From assembly GCF_009618275.1 (NCBI RefSeq), contig NZ_WIAD01000019.1:28047-92046 (forward strand): a stretch of DNA of 64,000 bases. The letters run 5' to 3'. Positions 59,338-64,000 of the stretch are shown piece by piece. The DNA is from Roseimaritima sediminicola. Lineage in GTDB: Bacteria; Planctomycetota; Planctomycetia; Pirellulales; Pirellulaceae. Positions within the stretch are counted from its first letter, which is position 1; each line of letters begins with the position of its first letter. A program made the position numbers and the translations under genes. The notes beneath the pieces are model-generated. The model was not told the origin of the DNA. It saw nothing but the letters and a program-made list of their open reading frames with translations, and made no database searches.

Positions 59338-61806
59338 ATGAAGGCTCGTTCCGCGATTTCCCGCTCCCGACGACGACCCGGCCACCGAAGTCTTCCCGGC
59401 CACCGAAGTCTTCTCGGCTCGACCGTCTTCGGACATGTGCTCCGGCAGACGGTCGCGATCGTCGGCCTCGTGTCGCTGGCGATCGCGGAACCGCCTGCCG
59501 TCGACTTCGCCGCGCAAGTCAAACCGATCTTGGCCGGCAAATGCTGGAACTGCCACGGCCCCGACCCGGCGACCCGCGAAGCCGATCTGCGGCTGGACCG
59601 GCGCGACGCCGCCGCCTACGTGCTGGAAGGCGACTCTGCGGCCGACAGCGAACTGGTGGCCCGGATCATGGCCACCGACCCGAGTGTGCAAATGCCTCCG
59701 GCCGACAGCAAGAAACCGCTCAGCACTCGAGAGCGGGAATTGCTCGTGCGCTGGATCGCCGCAGGTGCACCGTACGACCGACACTGGGCGTTCCAGCCGC
59801 CCGAGCGATCCGTCGTTCCACAACCTCGCTCCGCCGACTCCCTGCGCGGCCCCATCGATCACTTCGTCGCGGCGCGGCTGGAATCCGCGGGGCTGCAACT
59901 GGCTCCGGCGGCACAGCGAACAACCCTGCTGCGGCGTTTGAGCCTGGATCTGACGGGGCTGCCGCCGGACCTCGACTCTCTCGAAGCCTTCCTGGACGAC
60001 ACCTCGCCGGACGCTTATGAAAAGCAAGTCGATCGCTTGCTCAGCTCGCCGCAGTACGGTGAACACATGGCCGTCTCCTGGCTGGACGCCGCGCGGTACG
60101 CCGACACCGACGGCTACCAAAACGATCGCTACCGCTACATGCACGTCTGGCGAGACTGGGTCGTGCAAGCGCTGAACCAGAACCTGCCTTACGACCGGTT
60201 CCTGATCGAACAACTGGCCGGCGACCTGTTGCCCGATGCCACACTGTCCCAGCAGATCGCCACCGGATTTTGTCGCAACCACCGCATCAACTCCGAAGAC
60301 GGTTCGATCCCCCAGGAATGGCATGTCGAAAACGTCGCCGACCGCGTCGACACGCTGGGAACGGCCGTCCTGGGACTGACGATTGCCTGCGCCCGCTGTC
60401 ACGATCACAAGTACGATCCGGTCACGATCAAGGAATACTATCGCCTGTATGCCTTCTTCAACAATGTTCCCGAATGGGGCGTCGGTCCCAACAACGGCAA
60501 CAGCCCGCCCTTCGTCTCGGTACCGCCGAATTGGCAGGACCTGCCCCCGGAGCAGAACGTGGCGCAAGAACCCGAACCGGTCCAGCTGCGTCGGGCCAGG
60601 GAACAACAGGGCAACGGCCTGAAACGTCCGCAAGCCGGCGGCCCGAACACGGTCATGGTGATGCACGAATTGCCCGAACCTCGTCCGACCTACCTGCTGC
60701 AGCGAGGCCAATTCGACCAGCCCGACACCGGCAGCGTGCTGACCGCCGACGTGCCGGCGCTGCTGGGACTGCCGCTGGCGCCGAACTCGTCTCCTGACAC
60801 AACGTCCGCCACCGACGCAACCTCCGCCACCGACGTCCCGAACCCCGCTCCGGCCAACCGGCTGGACCTGGCTCGTTGGTTGGTCGACCCGCGGCACCCG
60901 CTGACCGCTCGCGTCGCGGTCAATCGTTACTGGCAACACTTCTTCGGTCGGGGCCTGGTGGCGACGACCGAAAACTTCGGCATTCAAGGCGAACTGCCCA
61001 GCCACCCAGAACTGCTGGACTGGTTGGCCGTGGAATTCGTCCACAGCGGCTGGGACGTGAAAGCGATCCACAAGCGGATCGTGATGAGTGCCACGTATCG
61101 GCAGAGTTCCCGAGTGACGCAGCGGGACGGGCAACCCGACGTGCGGCTGCGGAAGGATCCCGAGAACCGTCTGTTGTCGCGCGGTCCGCGATTCCGCCAC
61201 CATCCCTTCGTGCTCCGCGATTCAGCCCTGGCAGCCAGCGGATTGTTGGTCCGAGACGTCGGCGGTGTGCCGGCCAAGCCCTACATGCCGCCGAAGATCT
61301 GGAGCTCGATCTCCAACAATACCTACAAACAGGATCAAGGCGGTCAACTGTACCGGCGCAGCGTCTACACGTTCTGGCGGCGCACGATTCCGCCGCCGAC
61401 CATGGTCACGTTCAACGCCGCGCCGCGGGAGGTCTGTGTGGTTCGCACCGACCAAACCAATACGCCCCTGCAGGCTTTGGCCTTGATGAACAACCGGACG
61501 TTCGTCGAAGCCTCGCGAGCTCTGGCCGCTCGCATGTTGCACGCCGCCGCCGCCCCCGAGCAAGCCATCCGCTTCGGATTTCGCAGCACATTGTCGCGCG
61601 ATCCGGAACCGGAAGAATTAATTTTGCTGGTCGACGCCCATCGGCGGTTCCTGAACGATTTTCAAAAGACGCCCGAAGGCGCCGAGCAACTGCTGGGCGT
61701 CGGTGCCAAGCCGCGCGACACCGCGTTCGACGCCGTGCCGCACGCCGCGATGACGATGACCGCGTCGTTGTTGTTTAACCTAGATGAAGCCGTAACCAAG
61801 GAGTAA
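59338..61806 (+). CDS. Secreted DUF1549/DUF1553 protein with cytochrome c (PSCyt1) domain
   Basis: An 822-aa protein. An Arg-rich N-terminus contains a duplicated PGHRSLPGHRSLLG stretch, then a signal/TM segment (38-50). The PSCyt1 heme site CWNCH lies at 69-73, followed by DUF1549 (RLSLDLTGLPPDLDSLEAFL, YADTDGYQNDRYRYMHVWRD) with a second CARCH at about residue 352, and DUF1553 (VAVNRYWQHFFGRGLVATTE, TNTPLQALALMNNRTFVEAS). Compare the paralogue at 24344, which lacks the canonical N-terminal CXXCH. It starts 0 bp after the sulfatase stop and is followed by a DUF1501 gene, so the pair recurs with sulfatases. Confidence 0.92.
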   Translation: MKARSAISRSRRRPGHRSLPGHRSLLGSTVFGHVLRQTVAIVGLVSLAIAEPPAVDFAAQVKPILAGKCWNCHGPDPATREADLRLDRRDAAAYVLEGDSAADSELVARIMATDPSVQMPPADSKKPLSTRERELLVRWIAAGAPYDRHWAFQPPERSVVPQPRSADSLRGPIDHFVAARLESAGLQLAPAAQRTTLLRRLSLDLTGLPPDLDSLEAFLDDTSPDAYEKQVDRLLSSPQYGEHMAVSWLDAARYADTDGYQNDRYRYMHVWRDWVVQALNQNLPYDRFLIEQLAGDLLPDATLSQQIATGFCRNHRINSEDGSIPQEWHVENVADRVDTLGTAVLGLTIACARCHDHKYDPVTIKEYYRLYAFFNNVPEWGVGPNNGNSPPFVSVPPNWQDLPPEQNVAQEPEPVQLRRAREQQGNGLKRPQAGGPNTVMVMHELPEPRPTYLLQRGQFDQPDTGSVLTADVPALLGLPLAPNSSPDTTSATDATSATDVPNPAPANRLDLARWLVDPRHPLTARVAVNRYWQHFFGRGLVATTENFGIQGELPSHPELLDWLAVEFVHSGWDVKAIHKRIVMSATYRQSSRVTQRDGQPDVRLRKDPENRLLSRGPRFRHHPFVLRDSALAASGLLVRDVGGVPAKPYMPPKIWSSISNNTYKQDQGGQLYRRSVYTFWRRTIPPPTMVTFNAAPREVCVVRTDQTNTPLQALALMNNRTFVEASRALAARMLHAAAAPEQAIRFGFRSTLSRDPEPEELILLVDAHRRFLNDFQKTPEGAEQLLGVGAKPRDTAFDAVPHAAMTMTASLLFNLDEAVTKE

Positions 61807-62404
61807 CCCCAGCCAACACCCCATCAGCCGCCGGGCGCTAGCCCACGGTTCCCCCCAACACAACTTTCCCAACAACTTTCTCCCCCTCTCCCCCGCAGCC
61901 TGGCGAGCCCCAGCGAGTCAGGCTGCGGGGGAGAGGGGGCCGGGGGGTGAGGGGGAACAGCAACCCTGAGCCGTCAGGCCGAAAGCCCCGGTTCCCACAA
62001 ACGACAACTCTCCCAACACCACTTTCTCCCCCTCTCCCCCGCAGCCTGGCGAGCCCAAGCGAGTCAGGATTCGGGGGAGAGGGGGTCGGGGGGTGAGGGG
62101 GAACAGCAACCCTGAGCCGTTTGGGCGATAGCCCCGGTTCCCCCAAACGACAACTCCCCCACCACCACTTTCTCCCCCTCTCCTCCGCAGCCTGGCGAGC
62201 CCCAGCGAGTCAGGCTGCGGGGGAGAGGGGGCCGGGGGGTGAGGGGGAACAGCAGCCCTGAGCCGTCAGGCCGATAGCCCCGGTTCCACAAACGAAGCCC
62301 CAAAACCCAAACACGAGCACGAACCAACTCGCAACTCGCAACCCCACGCTCGACCCACCAAAGTCTGGCGACTTCAGCTACCCAATCCACAACCCGCAAC
62401 CAAC
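61807..62404. other. 598-bp gap filled by 146-bp tandem composite repeats
   Basis: Contains the array at 61870-62310. The last 90 bp before the DUF1501 start hold a CCAAAGTCTGGCGACTTCAG copy (62350-62369) and a G-poor leader CCACAACCCGCAACCAAC directly before ATG. No gene. Confidence 0.7.
61870..62310. repeat. Three tandem 146-bp composite repeat units
   Basis: Each unit has a CTCCCCC...GGGGGAG hairpin block (starting near 61880, 62026 and 62172) followed by a GAGCCGT-type block with AGCCCCGGTTCC. Period is 146 bp. The hairpin block is the one found in the inverted-end elements, here without those ends. Confidence 0.9.
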
Positions 62405-63883
62405 ATGTCTCCTCTCACCCAGCACTACGCGGCGCTGTCCCGGCGTCATTTCTTCCGCCGTGGCGGGATCGCGGCCGCCGCCCTGTCGTCGCTGCTGGGC
62501 GGGCCGGCACGCGGCCACGAGAACGAGCCCTCTGCCGATCTATCGCGTTCCGCCCTCAGTGGTGGCGAGGGGGCGAAGGAGTACCTGCACGTGCCGCCGC
62601 GGGCCTCGCGGGTAATCTACCTGTTTCAGTCCGGCGGCCCGTCCCAGCTGGATCTGCTGGACCCGAAACCGAACCTTGCCCAGCGAGCCGGCGAGGAGGT
62701 GCCCGAGTCGATTTATCCCAGCGAACGCAAGACGACGATGAGCAGTGCGCAGGCGTCGTTCCCGACCGCGCCCAGCATGTTCCGCTTTCCCCGCTGCGGC
62801 CAGTCCGGGCTGCCGATCAGCGAACTGTTGCCGGAAACGGGCCGCTTGGCGGATCGCCTGTGCGTCATCAATTCGATGCATACCACAGCCATCAACCACG
62901 ACCCGGCGATCACGATGTTGTTGACCGGTTCCCAGATTCCAGGTCGGCCCAGTGCCGGCTCGTGGATCCATTACGCCCTGGGGGCGGAAACGGAGCAGTT
63001 GCCCGCCTTTGTCGCGCTCAGCTCTCGCGGCAGCGGCCGCGCGGGCCAACCGTTGTACGACCGGCTGTGGGGCAGCGGATTTTTGCCGTCGGTATACCAG
63101 GGCGTCAAGTTTCGCAACCAGGGCGCCCCGGTGCTAGACATCTACGATCCGCCCGGTGTGCCGCCCGCCGCGCGACAGACGATGCTCCGCACGCTGGCCC
63201 AATTGAACGAGCGAAAGTACGAGCAGTGGGGCGACGAGGAAATCAACACCCGCATCGCGCAGTACGAACTGGCCGGGCGGATGCAGGCTTCGGTCCCGGA
63301 GCTGCTGGATTTCACCCAGGAAACCGCGGCCACGCTGCAAGCCTATGGCCCGGACGTCCAGCGTCAGGGCAGCTACGCCTACAACTGCTTGCTGGCCCGG
63401 CGGCTGGCCGAACGCGGCGTCCGCTTCATCCAGCTGTTCCACCAGGGCTGGGATCAACACAATGCGCTGCCCAAACAGATTCGCCAGCAAGCCAAAGACA
63501 CCGACGGCCCAACCGCCGCCTTGCTCCGCGACCTGCAGTCGCGCGGCATGCTGGACGACACGCTGGTGGTCTGGGGCGGCGAATTCGGGCGAACGGTGTA
63601 CTGTCAGGGTAAACTAACGCCTGAGAACTACGGCCGCGATCACCACGGACATTGTTTCTCGGTCTGGATGGCCGGCGGCGGCGTTCGCGGCGGCATGCGT
63701 TACGGCCGGACCGACGAATACAGCGTCAACGTGGTCGAAGACGGCATGGAACCGCACGACTTGAACGCCACCATCCTGCACATCCTGGGCATCGATCACC
63801 AGCGACTGACCTATCCCTTCCAAGGCCGCGACTTCCGCCTGACCGACGTCCACGGCCGCATCATCCACGACATCCTCAGCTAG
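62405..63883 (+). CDS. Tat-exported DUF1501 protein
   Basis: A 492-aa DUF1501 protein with twin-arginine region SRRHFFRRGGIAAAALSSLL. Blocks seen are VIYLFQSGGPSQLDLLDPKP, LADRLCVINSMHTTAINHDP, LFHQGWDQHNALPKQIRQ and TLVVWGGEFGRTVYCQG followed by NYGRDHHGHCFSVWMAGGG. It is the usual partner of the preceding DUF1549/1553 gene, as at 22-31 kb. Leader G-poor, no Shine-Dalgarno. Function unknown; the pattern of His/Asp/Glu residues suggests a metal-binding alkaline-phosphatase fold. Confidence 0.92.
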   Translation: MSPLTQHYAALSRRHFFRRGGIAAAALSSLLGGPARGHENEPSADLSRSALSGGEGAKEYLHVPPRASRVIYLFQSGGPSQLDLLDPKPNLAQRAGEEVPESIYPSERKTTMSSAQASFPTAPSMFRFPRCGQSGLPISELLPETGRLADRLCVINSMHTTAINHDPAITMLLTGSQIPGRPSAGSWIHYALGAETEQLPAFVALSSRGSGRAGQPLYDRLWGSGFLPSVYQGVKFRNQGAPVLDIYDPPGVPPAARQTMLRTLAQLNERKYEQWGDEEINTRIAQYELAGRMQASVPELLDFTQETAATLQAYGPDVQRQGSYAYNCLLARRLAERGVRFIQLFHQGWDQHNALPKQIRQQAKDTDGPTAALLRDLQSRGMLDDTLVVWGGEFGRTVYCQGKLTPENYGRDHHGHCFSVWMAGGGVRGGMRYGRTDEYSVNVVEDGMEPHDLNATILHILGIDHQRLTYPFQGRDFRLTDVHGRIIHDILS

Positions 63884-64000
63884 AAGCGAATTACCAGCCC
63901 CGTAGCTGAAGTCGCCAGACTTTGGTTGATAGTTGATGGTTGATGGTTGTCAGGTCTCAGGTCTTCTGACTCTTAGCAATTCTATGTACGAAAAGAAAAG
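63884..64000. repeat. Repeat cluster at window end, start of another composite element
   Basis: CTGAAGTCGCCAGACTTTGG at about 63906-63925, a TTGATGG heptad-like run, then TCTTCTGACTCTTAGCAATT CTATGTACGA, a diverged inverted end; the interior lies beyond the window. Confidence 0.7.

Noticed and set aside
1..64000. Prophage, IS element or transposase
   Set aside because: No recombinase, transposase or phage protein signature was found in either strand; repeats are present but none encodes a protein.

Overview
The window is GC-rich chromosomal DNA from a planctomycete of the Pirellula/Rhodopirellula type. This rests on the gene content, since there is no rRNA or other taxonomic marker here. It carries two DUF1501/DUF1549 gene sets, four secreted sulfatases, a PVM-type bacterial microcompartment (BMC) operon, Planctomycetes-style secreted low-complexity proteins, and many genes whose leaders show no Shine-Dalgarno sequence. 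No transposase, integrase, phage gene, CRISPR array or rRNA gene was seen. One tRNA gene (Cys, GCA) is present.

Layout. 1-3.2 kb: infA (TTG start), a DUF819 membrane protein and a truncated UvrD/PcrA-type helicase, all leftward. 3.9-13.6 kb: a leftward BMC operon in the order DeoR regulator, PduL, two BMC-H, acetate kinase, BMC-P, CoA-acylating aldehyde dehydrogenase, BMC-P, a small unassigned protein, BMC-P, class II aldolase, lactate/malate-type dehydrogenase. Four non-shell proteins carry helical encapsulation-type tails. The expected chemistry is cleavage of L-fuculose-1-P or L-rhamnulose-1-P to lactaldehyde, oxidation through lactoyl-CoA and lactoyl-P to lactate plus ATP, and NAD recycling by the dehydrogenase. 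14-19.4 kb: TPR protein, ExbB, ExbD and a membrane-anchored protein with a squalene-cyclase-like toroid in the position of TonB. 19.4-21.7 kb: two membrane proteins. 22-31 kb: leftward DUF1501, PPC, DUF1549/1553 and WD40-cytochrome gene set behind a good sigma70-like promoter. 31.4-38.7 kb: a secreted CCQP-repeat protein with its own promoter and terminator, a coiled-coil protein, a GT4 glycosyltransferase, an 850-aa anchored protein, and Lgt with a PDZ-like insertion. 39.3-44.5 kb: DUF2760 and two divergent Hsp70 proteins. 45-49.3 kb: polysaccharide export lipoprotein, a second lipoprotein, and a WecA-type transferase. 49.7-63.9 kb: SSS symporter, DapA-family lyase, four sulfatases, DUF1549/1553 and DUF1501.

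The most striking non-coding feature is repeat density. Almost every long intergenic gap is filled by (a) roughly 260-390 bp composite elements bounded by inverted ends reading TGACTCCGGCGGAATCTA, with two alternative kinds of interior, (b) a second family bounded by TAAGCACGTCG inverted ends, (c) 7-bp tandem arrays, often directly upstream of start codons, (d) a 27-bp unit containing AGGCTTCCAGCCT, and (e) shorter families. Several sit at junctions inside the BMC operon.

Best candidates for new biology: the ExbB/ExbD/toroid operon, the unassigned tailed BMC protein together with the altered kinase and dehydrogenase motifs in the same operon, the DUF2760-Hsp70-Hsp70 operon, the modular inverted-end repeats, and the G-poor heptad leaders. 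All functions are inferred from sequence reading alone.
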